Source: Polaromonas sp.
GTDB taxonomy: Bacteria > Pseudomonadota > Gammaproteobacteria > Burkholderiales > Burkholderiaceae_C
DNA: 64,000 bases
Assembly (NCBI GenBank): GCA_021731285.1
Contig: JAKFXR010000024.1
Span: 30,950 to 94,949 of the forward strand
Direction of reading: 5' to 3'
Shown in pieces: positions 32,756 through 41,689 of this stretch. How positions within the stretch are numbered: position 1 is the first letter of the stretch; every line of letters begins with the position of its first letter. The position numbers and the translations under genes are program-made. The notes beneath the pieces are model-generated. The model saw only the letters and a list, made by a program, of their open reading frames with translations, was not told the DNA's origin and searched no databases.

Positions 32756-33565
32756 ATGAACACACCAAACATCGTTCTCAACGTCAACGGCATCGAGGTC
32801 ATCTACAACCACGTGATCCTGGTGCTCAAGGGCGTCTCGCTGCAGGTTCCGCAGGGACGCATTGTTGCCCTGCTGGGAGGCAATGGCGCTGGTAAAACCA
32901 CCACCCTGCGCGCTGTCTCCAACCTGCTCAAGGGCGAGCGCGGCGCTGTGACCAAAGGCTCCATCGAGTTGCGCGGCGAACGCATTGAAAACCTCTCTCC
33001 TGCAGATCTGGTGCAGCGTGGCGTGGTGCAGGTGATGGAAGGCCGGCATTGTTTTGCCCACCTGACGATTGAGGAAAATCTTTCCGTCGGCGCCTACACG
33101 CTCAAAAGCAAGGGCGAGCTTTCTGCCAATCTTGAAAAGGTCTACGCCTATTTCCCGCGACTAAAAACCCGCCGCACCTCGCAGGCAGCCTACACCTCGG
33201 GCGGGGAGCAGCAGATGTGCGCCATCGGCCGCGCGCTGATGGCCAGCCCCACCATGGTGCTGCTGGACGAACCTTCCATGGGGCTGGCTCCACAGATCGT
33301 CGAGGAGGTGTTTGAGATCGTCAAAGACCTCAACCAGAAGGAAAAAGTCACTTTTTTGCTGGCAGAGCAAAACACCAACATGGCCCTGAAGTACGCGGAC
33401 TATGGCTACATCATGGAAAGCGGGCGCGTCGTGATGGACGGCGTGGCCAGCGACCTGGCCAGCAACGAAGACGTGAAAGAGTTCTATCTCGGGGTTGGCG
33501 GCGGCGAGCGCAAGAGTTTCAAAGACGTCAAAAGCTACAAACGCCGCAAGCGCTGGCTGGCTTAA
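32756..33565 (+). CDS. livF: Branched-chain/aromatic acid ABC importer ATPase LivF
   Basis: Second ATPase of the importer, 269 residues. Walker A GGNGAGKTT is at residues 41-49, the signature in the LivF form YTSGGEQQMCAIGRALM, Walker B VLLDEPSMGLAPQIVEE and LAEQN in place of a switch His, as usual for LivF. The C-terminal tail (GGGERKSFKDVKSYKRRKRW) is longer and more basic than in amino-acid LivF. The gene lies 86 nt behind the binding-protein gene across two hairpins and 9 nt before the PaaK-like gene. Confidence 0.93.
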   Translation: MNTPNIVLNVNGIEVIYNHVILVLKGVSLQVPQGRIVALLGGNGAGKTTTLRAVSNLLKGERGAVTKGSIELRGERIENLSPADLVQRGVVQVMEGRHCFAHLTIEENLSVGAYTLKSKGELSANLEKVYAYFPRLKTRRTSQAAYTSGGEQQMCAIGRALMASPTMVLLDEPSMGLAPQIVEEVFEIVKDLNQKEKVTFLLAEQNTNMALKYADYGYIMESGRVVMDGVASDLASNEDVKEFYLGVGGGERKSFKDVKSYKRRKRWLA

Positions 33566-33574
33566 GGCGCGAAC

Positions 33575-34822
33575 ATGACCCGGTTTTTTGACCTTCTGGA
33601 GTCACGTCCCCCGGCGCAACGTGAAGACGCGTTGATGGCCGCGCTGCCGGCCCAGGTTCGCCACGCCCAACAGGCGGCGCCGGCATTTGCCACACTGCTG
33701 GCTGGCGTTGATGCCGCCTCGGTCAGCAGCCGGAACGCATTGGCGCAATTGCCTGTTGTCCGCAAACACGAGCTGGCTGAGCGCCAAAAAGCAAGCCAGC
33801 CTCGTGACGCCTTTGGCGGTTTTTCTGCCCTGGTGCGCGGACCCGCGATGCCCAGGATCTTTTCATCGCCGGGGCCGATTTATGAGCCCGAGGGTGCGGT
33901 CAAGGACTATTGGCGTGCCGGCAGAGCCATGTACGCCGCCGGTTTTCGGGCGGGCGATCTGGCACACAACTCCTTCAGTTACCACATGACCCCCGGGGCC
34001 TTCATCATGGAGTCGGGGCTGCACGCGGTGGGCTGCACCGTGTTTCCGGCCGGGGTTGGCCAGACAGAGCAGCAGCTCCAGGCGATTGCCGAGTTGCGCC
34101 CCGATGGCTACACAGGGACACCCAGTTTTTTGCGCATCCTGGTCGAGAAAGCGCTTGAGTCGGGAAGTGACATTTCGAGTATCCGCAAAGGGTTGGTGGG
34201 CGGAGAAGCCTTTCCACCCAGTTTGCGCGACTGGTTCTCAGAACACGGCATGGCCATCTACCAGAGTTATGCAACCGCTGACCTCGGTCTGATCGCCTAT
34301 GAAACCGAAGCCCGCGAAGGCCTGGTACTGGACGAGGGCGTGATTGTTGAAATCGTTCGTCCTGGCACGGGCGATCCGGTCCCCGAAGGAGAAGTGGGCG
34401 AGGTGGTCGTCACCACCCTGACCGCGGGCTATCCCCTGATCCGTTTCGGTACCGGTGATTTGTCTGCAGTACTGTCAGGCCCCTGTCCCACCGGACGAAC
34501 CAACACCCGCATCAAGGGCTGGATGGGTCGCGCCGACCAGACCACCAAGATACGCGGAATGTTTGTGCATCCCGGCCAGGTCGCCGATATTGCCAAACGG
34601 TTTCCCGAGGTGCTCAAGGTCCGTCTGGTGGTCAGCGGCGAAATGGCCACTGACAGCATGACGCTCAAGGTCGAGGCCCACTCCAAGCCAAAAGGCCTGG
34701 AAAGCCGCATCAGCGAGGCGATTCGCGACGTCACCAAGCTGCGTGGCGACGTCGAAGTGCTGGCCCCCGGCAGTCTCCCCAATGACGGCAAGGTCATTGA
34801 GGATGCGCGAAGTTACAAGTAG
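33575..34822 (+). CDS. PaaK-like phenylacetate-CoA ligase family protein
   Basis: A 415-residue adenylate-forming enzyme of the phenylacetate-CoA ligase type. Family segments are FSSPGPIYEP (nucleotide-binding loop, in place of SSGTTG), HNSFSYHMTPGAFIMESGLH, YTGTPSFLRILVEKA, GGEAFPPSLRDW and YATADLGLIAYE, with RIKGWMGRADQTTKIRG near the hinge. It would activate an aromatic acid with ATP and CoA. The loop FSSPGPIYEP is typical of a PaaK-related group whose substrates are mostly unknown. It is the last gene of the operon, 9 nt behind livF, and gives this operon a second CoA ligase. Confidence 0.85.
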   Translation: MTRFFDLLESRPPAQREDALMAALPAQVRHAQQAAPAFATLLAGVDAASVSSRNALAQLPVVRKHELAERQKASQPRDAFGGFSALVRGPAMPRIFSSPGPIYEPEGAVKDYWRAGRAMYAAGFRAGDLAHNSFSYHMTPGAFIMESGLHAVGCTVFPAGVGQTEQQLQAIAELRPDGYTGTPSFLRILVEKALESGSDISSIRKGLVGGEAFPPSLRDWFSEHGMAIYQSYATADLGLIAYETEAREGLVLDEGVIVEIVRPGTGDPVPEGEVGEVVVTTLTAGYPLIRFGTGDLSAVLSGPCPTGRTNTRIKGWMGRADQTTKIRGMFVHPGQVADIAKRFPEVLKVRLVVSGEMATDSMTLKVEAHSKPKGLESRISEAIRDVTKLRGDVEVLAPGSLPNDGKVIEDARSYK

Positions 34823-35002
34823 AGCCCCCTCACGGTTGCTCACTGCGTGTAGCGCCCGAGGCCTTGCAGGCCGCGGCTCGCGAGACGCTTCGCCTCTGTC
34901 GCCTGTCCAAACCTGCTCAAGCAGGTTTGGAGCCGCAGGCTCCAGCCCCTAGTGGGCGCTGCGCCTGCGGGCCGGCAAAGCCGGACCCGCGGCCCCGGCT
35001 TG
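34823..35002 (+). repeat. GC-rich dispersed repeat, copy C (long form with inner palindrome)
   Basis: Begins directly at the TAG stop of the PaaK-like gene (GAGCCCCCTCACGGTTGCTC) and ends GCCGGACCCGCGGCCCC. An inner hairpin with 12-bp stem TCCAAACCTGCT lies at 34906-34931. It occupies most of the 299-nt gap to the next gene; the remaining 120 nt show no gene. Confidence 0.75.
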
Positions 35003-35121
35003 AACTTGAGAGCTAAAGCCGCCCATGGATGGGCGGTGAGTGCTTGCCCTTACGTAGTTCCCGCGATATACATCGCTTGGGGCGTTCGTAAACTGAGGGT
35101 GTCATTCCAAGGAGACAATCT

Positions 35122-36105
35122 ATGAAACGCCTGCTCGTCCTGGCCGCTGCCGCGACCGCCCTGTTTGCCAATGCGCAGACTTACCCCGGCTCCAAGCCGG
35201 TTTCCATCGTCGTGCCTTTTGCGGCCGGCGGACCAACAGACCGCGTCGCCCGCGATCTGGCTGAGGCCATGCGCAAAAACATCCCCGGCTCCAACTTCGT
35301 CGTGGAAAACGTCAACGGCGCAGGTGGCACCATAGGCGCGACCAAGATTGCCAAGGCCAGTCCCGACGGCTACAGCCTGCTGCTGTTTCATATCGGCATG
35401 GCCGCTACGCCCGCGCTGTACCGCAAGATTCAGTACAAGCCGCTTGAAGACTTTGAATACCTGGGGCTGGTCAACGAAGTACCCATGACGCTGATTGGCA
35501 AGCCCCAGCTGCCAGCCAACACTTACCGCGATTTCGAGAACTACATCAAGGCCAACGCCGGCAAGCTCAACATTGCCCACGCCGGCCTGGGTTCTGCGTC
35601 CCACCTTTGCGGTTTGATGTGGCAGTCGGCCATCAATGCCAAGGAGGCCATGACCACCATTCCTTTTGGCGGCACCGGCCCGGCCATGAATGCGCTGGTC
35701 GGCGGTCAGGTGGATCTGATGTGTGATCAGACCACCAATACCACCGGACAGATTGAGGCGGGCCGGGTCAAGGCTTTTGCGGTGACTACTGCCAAGCCAT
35801 TGTCCAAACACAAACTGCTCAAGGACTACCCTTCGCTGCAGGAAATGGGACTCAAGGGGTTTGACCTCACCATCTGGCACGGTCTGTACGCTCCCAAAGG
35901 TACACCGCCAGCCATCCTCGCCCAACTCAATACAGCGCTCAAGGCCGCCCTGAAAGACCCTGACTTCGTCAAGAAGCAGGAAGGCCTGGGCGCTGTGGTG
36001 GTGACCGACAAGCGGGTGGAACCCGCCGCGCACAAAGCTTTTGTCGCGGCCGAAATTGCAAAACTCAAGCCGGTGATTGAAGGCGCGAAGCAATTCGCCG
36101 ACTGA
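35122..36105 (+). CDS. Tripartite tricarboxylate transporter binding protein (Bug family), first copy
   Basis: A 327-residue periplasmic binding protein of the TctC/Bug family, abundant in Burkholderiales. A short signal peptide (LLVLAAAATALFANA) is followed by the family motifs VSIVVPFAAGGPTDRVARDL and VENVNGAGGTIGATKIAKA, with the two ligand loops that hold a carboxylate. No membrane subunits (TctA/TctB) are nearby, which is usual for orphan Bug proteins that share transporters. AAGGAGA precedes the ATG by 8 nt. A strong terminator follows, so it forms its own unit. The ligand is unknown. Confidence 0.9.
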   Translation: MKRLLVLAAAATALFANAQTYPGSKPVSIVVPFAAGGPTDRVARDLAEAMRKNIPGSNFVVENVNGAGGTIGATKIAKASPDGYSLLLFHIGMAATPALYRKIQYKPLEDFEYLGLVNEVPMTLIGKPQLPANTYRDFENYIKANAGKLNIAHAGLGSASHLCGLMWQSAINAKEAMTTIPFGGTGPAMNALVGGQVDLMCDQTTNTTGQIEAGRVKAFAVTTAKPLSKHKLLKDYPSLQEMGLKGFDLTIWHGLYAPKGTPPAILAQLNTALKAALKDPDFVKKQEGLGAVVVTDKRVEPAAHKAFVAAEIAKLKPVIEGAKQFAD

Positions 36106-36126
36106 TCCGGCGCAAGTCGATGCATA

Positions 36127-36160
36127 GAAGCCGCAGGGTGCAAGCCCTGCGGCTTTTTTC
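36127..36160 (+). terminator. Rho-independent terminator after the first Bug gene
   Basis: A 10-bp perfect stem, AGCCGCAGGG (36129-36138) with CCCTGCGGCT (36145-36154), has a 6-nt loop and runs into six T. It lies 21 nt behind the stop codon. Confidence 0.92.
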
Positions 36161-36232
36161 ATGCGCCAATGCGACACATCCCCCGGGTTATCCCACTGAC
36201 GCGACAGGGCCCGTTCGCATTACAAACAGGGC

Positions 36233-36601
36233 ATGCCATCGCTGCGTATTGTTGACTCCATCACGGAACTGGGTGCCACCGATGAGGGCTGTATCGCCAT
36301 CAGTGGCTCTCATGGGGGGCTAAGTTCGGCGCGCTATGCGCTGGCAGCCCGGCCACTGCTGAGTGTTTTCAATGATGCCGGCGTGGGCAAGGACAGGGCG
36401 GGCCTGGCCGCGCTGGACTTTCTGCAGGCATCCAGCCTTGCGGCATGCACCGTATCGCACGACAGCGCGTGTATAGGCGAGGCCGCGAGCACACTGCGCG
36501 ATGGTGTCATCAGCCACATGAACAGCCTGGCCCTCGCGCTCGGCGTCCGGGTGGACGAACGATGCCAGCGGGTAATCGAGCAATTGCAAAAAACACATTG
36601 A
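36233..36601 (+). CDS. Conserved-looking 122-aa protein of unknown function
   Basis: I do not recognise this protein with certainty. The 122-residue product is rich in Gly, Ala and Ser, has no signal peptide or membrane segment, and contains ordered-looking motifs: [20 protein letters not shown] near the N terminus, [20 protein letters not shown] in the middle, and [20 protein letters not shown] at the C-terminal third. The pattern of glycine turns after short hydrophobic strands suggests a small alpha/beta fold. It lies between a terminator and a second Bug-type binding protein (10 nt to its start), so it is probably co-transcribed with that transporter gene and may act on its cargo. Confidence 0.72.
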   Translation: MPSLRIVDSITELGATDEGCIAISGSHGGLSSARYALAARPLLSVFNDAGVGKDRAGLAALDFLQASSLAACTVSHDSACIGEAASTLRDGVISHMNSLALALGVRVDERCQRVIEQLQKTH

Positions 36602-36611
36602 AGGAAAACGC

Positions 36612-37619
36612 ATGCATTCACATATCACTCCCAAGCGCCGGATCGTCCTGGCAGCGTGCGCTGCAGCTCTCGGGCTGGCATGCATGCAGGCCGGTGCACA
36701 AAGCGCCTGGCCCAACAAACCCGTGCGCATGGTCGTGCCCTTTGCGCCCGGCGGCACCACCGACATCCTGGCACGCGCCGTGGCGCCCGAGTTGTCCAGG
36801 GCTTTTGGGCAGCAATTTGTTGTCGACAACCGCGCTGGCGCCGGAGGCAATGTCGGCGCAGACATCGTGGCCAAGGCGCCGGCAGACGGCTACACCCTGT
36901 TGATGGGTACCGTCGGAACCCACGGCATCAACAAGTCCCTGTACGCCAAAATGCCCTTCGATCCCCAGAAAGACTTCGCGCCCATCACGCTGGTCGCGGG
37001 TGTGCCCAACGTCATGGTGATGAACGCCGAGAAGGCGGGAAAACTGGGCATCAACACGGTGCCAGATTTCGTCAAATATGCGAAATCGCACCCGGGCCAG
37101 CTCAGCATGGCCTCCAGCGGCAATGGCACGTCCATCCATCTGGCGGGCGAATTGTTCAAGGCGCAAAACGGCATCTTCATGACGCACATTCCCTATCGCG
37201 GCTCCGGCCCCGCGCTGCTGGACCTGGTGGGCGGAAGTGTCGACGTAATGTTTGACAACCTGCCCTCTGCCATGCCCCAGATCAAGGGCGGCAAACTCAA
37301 AGCCTTCGCTGTGACCAGTGCCCAGCGCTCTGCCGCGATGCCCGAATTGCCTACGGTGGAAGAAGCGGGCAAGCTCAAGGGCTTTGAAGCCAGCAGCTGG
37401 TTTGGCTTGCTGGCGCCCGCAGGAACACCACCCGACATCGTCAACCGCATTCAGCAGGAAGTTGCCAAAGCCCTGGCCACACCCGCCATCAAGGAAAAAA
37501 TGCTGGCCCAGGGGGCCATTCCAAGCGGCAACACCCCTCAGGAATTTGCCAAACTAATCGATGCAGAAATCATCAAGTGGGCCCAGGTCGTGAAGGCCTC
37601 AGGCGCCAAAGTCGATTAA
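36612..37619 (+). CDS. Tripartite tricarboxylate transporter binding protein (Bug family), second copy
   Basis: A 335-residue TctC/Bug binding protein. The signal peptide includes [20 protein letters not shown]. Family motifs are [39 protein letters not shown] and [19 protein letters not shown]; the classical PFAPGGTTD and RAGAGGN are intact. It differs clearly from the first Bug protein (for example VENVNGAGG there), so the two are not a recent duplication. It is co-directional with the unknown 122-aa gene 10 nt upstream. AAGGAAAA precedes the ATG. The ligand is unknown. Confidence 0.92.
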   Translation: MHSHITPKRRIVLAACAAALGLACMQAGAQSAWPNKPVRMVVPFAPGGTTDILARAVAPELSRAFGQQFVVDNRAGAGGNVGADIVAKAPADGYTLLMGTVGTHGINKSLYAKMPFDPQKDFAPITLVAGVPNVMVMNAEKAGKLGINTVPDFVKYAKSHPGQLSMASSGNGTSIHLAGELFKAQNGIFMTHIPYRGSGPALLDLVGGSVDVMFDNLPSAMPQIKGGKLKAFAVTSAQRSAAMPELPTVEEAGKLKGFEASSWFGLLAPAGTPPDIVNRIQQEVAKALATPAIKEKMLAQGAIPSGNTPQEFAKLIDAEIIKWAQVVKASGAKVD

Positions 37620-37702
37620 CAGACGGCCCTCTCGGGGGCGTCCTTCCACAAGCTCAGGACGACCGGACAAGAAGAAAACGACCGCAAAGGCTCTCCAACC
37701 CA

Positions 37703-37793
37703 GCAGGGGCCGCGGGTCCGGCTTTGCCGGCCCGCAGGCGCAGCGCCTCCTCGGGGGCAGAGAGTTACGCGCAGCGAACGAACGTGGGGGCTT
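37703..37793 (-). repeat. GC-rich dispersed repeat, copy D
   Basis: On the minus strand: GCCCCCACGTTCGTTCGCTG, then GGCGCTGCGCCTGCGGGC, then CCGGCAAAGCCGG and CGCGGCCCC. It begins 2 nt behind the DUF1840 stop codon in that gene's orientation and fills the gap to the second Bug gene. Confidence 0.78.
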
Positions 37794-37795
37794 AT

Positions 37796-38095
37796 CTATA
37801 CACCCCAGACCACTTCATGGCCAGCCTGGTGGTTGCGCCTGAGCATGTCGATGAAGGGCAGGGCACGCTGGCGCAAACCCAGGCTTTCCCGCGGCACCGT
37901 GTCTGGCGCATCTTCCGCATGGGATTCTTCAAGGGCAATGGCAGCCTCCAGCGCGGCGATGGCTGCCGGCATCTGCTCCGGAAGAATGATTCCCTTGGCG
38001 CCAGCGCCCTTGCCTATGATCTCCAGCACACGCCGGCCATTGGCCTCCAGCATGATCAGGTCACCTGAGGATTTGGATTTGAATTTGTACAGCAT
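37796..38095 (-). CDS. DUF1840 domain-containing protein
   Basis: A small 99-residue protein matching the DUF1840 family of betaproteobacteria. It starts MLYKFKSKSSGDLIMLEANG and contains IIGKGAGAKGIILPEQMPAA and the C-terminal LRQRALPFIDMLRRNH. Relatives are widespread in Burkholderiales, cytoplasmic and uncharacterised. ATG 38095 is chosen because the family begins MLYKF; eleven further in-frame codons lie upstream. It faces the divergent 2OG-Fe dioxygenase gene, and its stop is next to one of the GC-rich repeats. Confidence 0.82.
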   Translation of the reverse strand: MLYKFKSKSSGDLIMLEANGRRVLEIIGKGAGAKGIILPEQMPAAIAALEAAIALEESHAEDAPDTVPRESLGLRQRALPFIDMLRRNHQAGHEVVWGV

Positions 38096-38210
38096 GCCGG
38101 GCTCCTTGCTATTTTTGTTTCGGCTCAATTGATTATGAGCCGACGGGTCTGAGCCGTCTGTAGGCTGGAATCCCGAGGTACTCCCGGGGAGTCAAGCAAA
38201 ATAGGCGGCT

Positions 38211-38951
38211 ATGTTTACTCTTCCCACTGTTGCCAAACCACCGGCTCAGGCGCTGAGTCAGGACGGCTTGAGCCTGTTGATGCCCTCTGACCTTGGAGCG
38301 CTTCTGCCTGACGGCTGGTCTCAGAACTGGCTGACCCTGGCCCCTTCCTGGGAGCACCTCCCGCCCGATGCTCATCTCAAGGATGGCGGGCACTACCGTA
38401 AACGCCGGCACGCCTGTTTTGTCCACGACCCGGCAAGCGGTCACCTCGCCCAGGCGCCCCATCGAGCGCACTGGCAACCGACAGACTACAACGCGCTGCA
38501 TGGCGGGTTTGAGCGCTGGTTTGAACCGGTCGAAGCGGGGGTAGCCAGCGCCCCGGCCTGGCAGGCCCTGCTGTCCGCACTGGGGGCGCTGTTTGCGCAG
38601 GTCAGGCCGGTTTCCCGCTGGTTCATTGAAGCGCACCAATTTCGGATCGATACCGCCGGCGGCGTAGGGCGGCCCACACCCGAAGGTGCACACCGGGACG
38701 GTGTGGATTTTGTGGTGGTGATGCTGATGGCGCGGCAAAACGTCAAGGGCGGCGAAACCCGGGTTTTTGACGCCAACGGTCCGCACGGTTTGCGCTTTGT
38801 CATGCAGGAGCCTCTGACCACCCTGCTGCTGGACGATGCGCGCGTGATCCATGAGACCACACCCATCCTGCCCGTATCCGGGGGCACTGGCGATGGGCAC
38901 CGCGACACGCTGGTCCTGACCTACCGCGCGGACGGGTTTCAATCTCCGTAG
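38211..38951 (+). CDS. 2OG-Fe(II) dioxygenase family protein (DUF2257-like)
   Basis: A 246-residue member of the 2OG-Fe dioxygenase family. The iron facial triad is visible as His161 and Asp163 in GAHRDG and His214 in RVIHETTPI, followed by a basic residue region HRDTLVLTYR for 2-oxoglutarate. Other family segments are GGHYRKRRHACF and HGGFERWFEPV. Some relatives hydroxylate free amino acids such as isoleucine, but the substrate here is unknown. The gene is divergent from the DUF1840 gene across a 115-nt gap and ends exactly at the start of a GC-rich repeat. Confidence 0.85.
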   Translation: MFTLPTVAKPPAQALSQDGLSLLMPSDLGALLPDGWSQNWLTLAPSWEHLPPDAHLKDGGHYRKRRHACFVHDPASGHLAQAPHRAHWQPTDYNALHGGFERWFEPVEAGVASAPAWQALLSALGALFAQVRPVSRWFIEAHQFRIDTAGGVGRPTPEGAHRDGVDFVVVMLMARQNVKGGETRVFDANGPHGLRFVMQEPLTTLLLDDARVIHETTPILPVSGGTGDGHRDTLVLTYRADGFQSP

Positions 38952-39124
38952 AGCCCCCACGGTCGTTCACTGCGTGTAACTCCCTGCACCTTGCTGGCCG
39001 CCGCTCGCCAGAGTCTTCGCTTCTGATGCCTGTCCAAACCTGCCCGGGCAGGTTTGGACAGGCATCAGCCCCGAGGGGGCGCTGCGCCTGCGGGCTGGCA
39101 AAGCCAGACCCGCGGCCCTGGCTT
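38951..39124 (+). repeat. GC-rich dispersed repeat, copy E (with 46-bp perfect palindrome)
   Basis: Starts at the dioxygenase TAG stop (GAGCCCCCACGGTCGTTCAC) and ends GCCAGACCCGCGGCCC. A perfect 46-bp palindrome at 39023-39068, with half CTGATGCCTGTCCAAACCTG plus CCC, is inserted in the middle and corresponds to the shorter hairpin in copy C. It fills most of the 288-nt gap; the last ~110 nt hold the operator of the next operon. Confidence 0.8.
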
Positions 39125-39185
39125 GAAAATACCGGGCCCAGGCTCGCGTACTCTTTCTACCCCCGGGGAAAAACCGCTTGACGAA

Positions 39186-39202
39186 TTTAGTTTAAACCTA
39201 AA
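39186..39202. promoter_or_regulatory. Imperfect palindrome upstream of the aryl-CoA operon
   Basis: TTTAG-N7-CTAAA (39186-39202) in an AT-rich patch 38 nt before the monooxygenase ATG. It is symmetric at its outer 5 bp and partly in the middle (TTTAAAC). A MarR-family gene is the second gene of the operon, so an autoregulatory operator is the natural reading. Confidence 0.5.
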
Positions 39203-39239
39203 CAATTAAACTTCGATTAATCAATCCAAGCGGTACCAC

Positions 39240-41624
39240 ATGCACCTTCTCTGCCTGGGCGGCGGACCTGCCGGTTTGTACTTTGCACTGCTGATGAAGC
39301 TGCAAAATCCCGCTCATACCATCACGGTGGTTGAGCGAAACCGCCCTTTTGACACCTTTGGCTGGGGTGTGGTGCTGTCCGACCAGACGCTGGACAACCT
39401 GCGGGCTGCGGATCCGGTCAGCGCCAGCCTGATTGGTGAAGCTTTCAATCACTGGGACGATGTCGAGGTGTTCTTCAAGGGACGCTCCGTGCGCTCCGGC
39501 GGTCATGGCTTTTGCGGCATTGGCCGCAAGCGCCTGCTGAACATCCTGCAGGAGCGTTGCATCGAACTGGGCGTGGAGCTGGTGTTTGAAACCGACGTGC
39601 AGGACGACCAGGCCATTGCCGCAAAGTACCAGGCCGATCTGGTGATTGCCAGTGATGGGCTGAACAGCCGTATACGCAATCGTTATGCCGGAACATTCAA
39701 GCCCGACCTTGATCTGCGCGCCTGCCGTTTCGTCTGGCTGGGCACGCACAAGACCTTCGATGCCTTCACCTTCGCTTTTGAACAAACGGAGCATGGCTGG
39801 TTTGCAGCGCATGCCTACAAGTTTGACGGCAACACCTCGACCTTTATCGTGGAAACACCGGAAGCGGTGTGGAAGGCCCATGGCCTGGACCAGATGAGCC
39901 AGGAAGATGGCATCGCTTTTTGCGAAAAACTCTTCGCCAAATACCTCGACGGCAACGCCTTGATGAACAATGCCACCCACGTGCGCGGCTCGGCGATCTG
40001 GATCCGTTTCCCGCGCGTGGTCTGTGAACGCTGGGTGCATTGGCCCACCGTGCCCGGCCGCAGCGACGGGCCGCCCCTAGCAAGGCCAGCCCCCTCGGGG
40101 GGCAGCGAACCACACGCAGTGGGGAGCGTGGGGGCGCCTATCGTACTGATGGGCGACGCTGCGCACACGGCGCATTTTTCAATAGGCAGCGGTACGAAGC
40201 TGGCGCTGGAAGATGCCATTGAATTGACGCGGTGTTTTGCGGAACACGCCCATGCGGATGACGCGCTGAAGACCTACGAAGCCCTTCGCTCGGTGGAGGT
40301 TCTGAAAATCCAGAATGCGGCGCGCAACTCTACCGAGTGGTTTGAGAACGTAGACCGCTACAGCAGCATGCAAGCCGAGCAATTTTTCTACTCGCTGCTG
40401 ACTCGCTCGCAGCGCATCAGCCACGAAAACCTGCGCGTGCGTGATGCCTCCTGGCTGCAAGGCTACGAGCAGTGGCTGGCGGGCCAAAGCCCTCGCGCCG
40501 CAACAAGCACAGAGACAGGATCCGTGCCACCCATGTTGCTGCCTTTGAAGGTACGCGGCCTCCAGCTCAAAAACCGCATCGTCGTCTCACCCATGGCCAC
40601 CTACAGCGCGGTAGACGGAACGCCTCAGGACTTCCATCTGGTGCATCTGGGCGCACGCGCGCTGGGCGGCGCTGCCATGGTGTTTGCCGAGATGACTGCG
40701 CCTTGTCCTGAGGGCCGCATCACACCCGGATGTCCTGGCTTGTGGAACGAAGAGCAGATGCTGGCCTGGAAACGTATTGTCGATTTTGCCCGTCGCTCCG
40801 GCGAAGGCGTGCGCATGGGCATGCAACTGGGCCACAGCGGCCCCAAAGGCTCAACCCAGCTTGGCTGGGAAGCACCGGATGAACCGCTGGTGGAGGGCAA
40901 CTGGCCCTTGCTGGCTGCCAGCGCTGTGGCTTACGGCCCCACCAACGCCGTCCCCACTGCAATGACACGCGCCGACATGGACCACATCAAGGCGCAGTTT
41001 GTGCAGTCGGCGAAATATGCGATGGCCGCCGGCTTTGACTGGCTGGAACTGCATTGCGCCCACGGCTACCTGCTGTCAAGTTTCATCACGCCACTGACCA
41101 ATCTGCGCACTGACGAATACGGCGGCTCGCTGACCAACCGTTGCCGCTATCCGCTGGAAGTTTTTCAGGCCCTGCGCGCGGTGTGGCCGGAACATTTGCC
41201 AATGAGTGTGCGCATCTCCGCGCACGACTGGGCGCCAGGCGGCAACACCGGCGACGATGCGGTGGAAATCGCCCGCTTGTTCAAAGCGGTCGACTGTGAC
41301 TTCATCGACGTATCGTCCGGCCAGACCACGCGCGCTGCCAGGCCCGTCTACGGCCGCATGTACCAGACGCCTTTTGCGGACCGCATCCGCAACGAGGTCG
41401 GCATCCAGACCATTGCCGTCGGCGCCATTTCCGAAGTCGACCACGTCAACAGCATCATCGCGGCAGGCCGCGCTGACCTGTGCGCCATTGCTCGGCCTCA
41501 CCTTGCAGACCCCGCATGGACCCTGCATGAAGCGGCCAGGTTGCAGAGCCGGGCAGTTGACTGGCCCAAGCAGTATTTCAGCGGCCGGGATCAGCTCTAC
41601 CGCGAGATTTCAAAGAAAGTTTAG
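39240..41624 (+). CDS. Aryl-CoA monooxygenase/reductase fusion (salicylyl-CoA 5-hydroxylase or 2-aminobenzoyl-CoA monooxygenase type)
   Basis: A 794-residue two-domain flavoenzyme. The N-terminal FAD monooxygenase (about 1-400) has [13 protein letters not shown] at residues 6-18, [13 protein letters not shown] and [17 protein letters not shown]. The C-terminal old-yellow-enzyme domain (from about 425) has [21 protein letters not shown], His605 and His608 in [10 protein letters not shown], and [14 protein letters not shown]. Known relatives hydroxylate and, in the 2-aminobenzoyl-CoA case, also reduce the ring of an aryl-CoA ester. Residues about 269-300 are an extra Pro/Gly/Ser-rich stretch encoded by a GC-rich dispersed repeat just before the FAD motif. 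First gene of a seven-gene operon. Confidence 0.85.
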   Translation: MHLLCLGGGPAGLYFALLMKLQNPAHTITVVERNRPFDTFGWGVVLSDQTLDNLRAADPVSASLIGEAFNHWDDVEVFFKGRSVRSGGHGFCGIGRKRLLNILQERCIELGVELVFETDVQDDQAIAAKYQADLVIASDGLNSRIRNRYAGTFKPDLDLRACRFVWLGTHKTFDAFTFAFEQTEHGWFAAHAYKFDGNTSTFIVETPEAVWKAHGLDQMSQEDGIAFCEKLFAKYLDGNALMNNATHVRGSAIWIRFPRVVCERWVHWPTVPGRSDGPPLARPAPSGGSEPHAVGSVGAPIVLMGDAAHTAHFSIGSGTKLALEDAIELTRCFAEHAHADDALKTYEALRSVEVLKIQNAARNSTEWFENVDRYSSMQAEQFFYSLLTRSQRISHENLRVRDASWLQGYEQWLAGQSPRAATSTETGSVPPMLLPLKVRGLQLKNRIVVSPMATYSAVDGTPQDFHLVHLGARALGGAAMVFAEMTAPCPEGRITPGCPGLWNEEQMLAWKRIVDFARRSGEGVRMGMQLGHSGPKGSTQLGWEAPDEPLVEGNWPLLAASAVAYGPTNAVPTAMTRADMDHIKAQFVQSAKYAMAAGFDWLELHCAHGYLLSSFITPLTNLRTDEYGGSLTNRCRYPLEVFQALRAVWPEHLPMSVRISAHDWAPGGNTGDDAVEIARLFKAVDCDFIDVSSGQTTRAARPVYGRMYQTPFADRIRNEVGIQTIAVGAISEVDHVNSIIAAGRADLCAIARPHLADPAWTLHEAARLQSRAVDWPKQYFSGRDQLYREISKKV
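40062..40138 (-). repeat. GC-rich dispersed repeat, copy F, inside the monooxygenase gene
   Basis: On the minus strand: GCCCCCACGCTCCCC, ACTGCGTGTGG and GCCCCCCGAGGGGGC, the same order as copies B and E. It is in frame with the gene and adds about 30 residues before [10 protein letters not shown]. It is the only copy found inside a coding region. Confidence 0.75.
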
Positions 41625-41629
41625 GCCGT

Positions 41630-41674
41630 CTGCCCTTTAGCGACGGGAATAGTTTGCTATCAAAATAATAGTAT
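41630..41674 (+). repeat. AT-rich 3'-flanking repeat, copy 3
   Basis: CTGCCCTTTAG, 10 nt, then AGTTTGCTATCAAAATAATA. It begins 5 nt behind the monooxygenase stop codon and fills the gap to the MarR gene, just before its AAGGAG ribosome-binding site. Confidence 0.72.
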
Positions 41675-41689
41675 TTCAAGGAGAAAAGC

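Noticed and set aside
39023..39068. The 46-bp palindrome as a phage or plasmid attachment or resolution site
   Set aside because: No integrase, resolvase or tRNA gene is nearby, and a decayed version sits in another copy of the same repeat, so it belongs to the repeat family.
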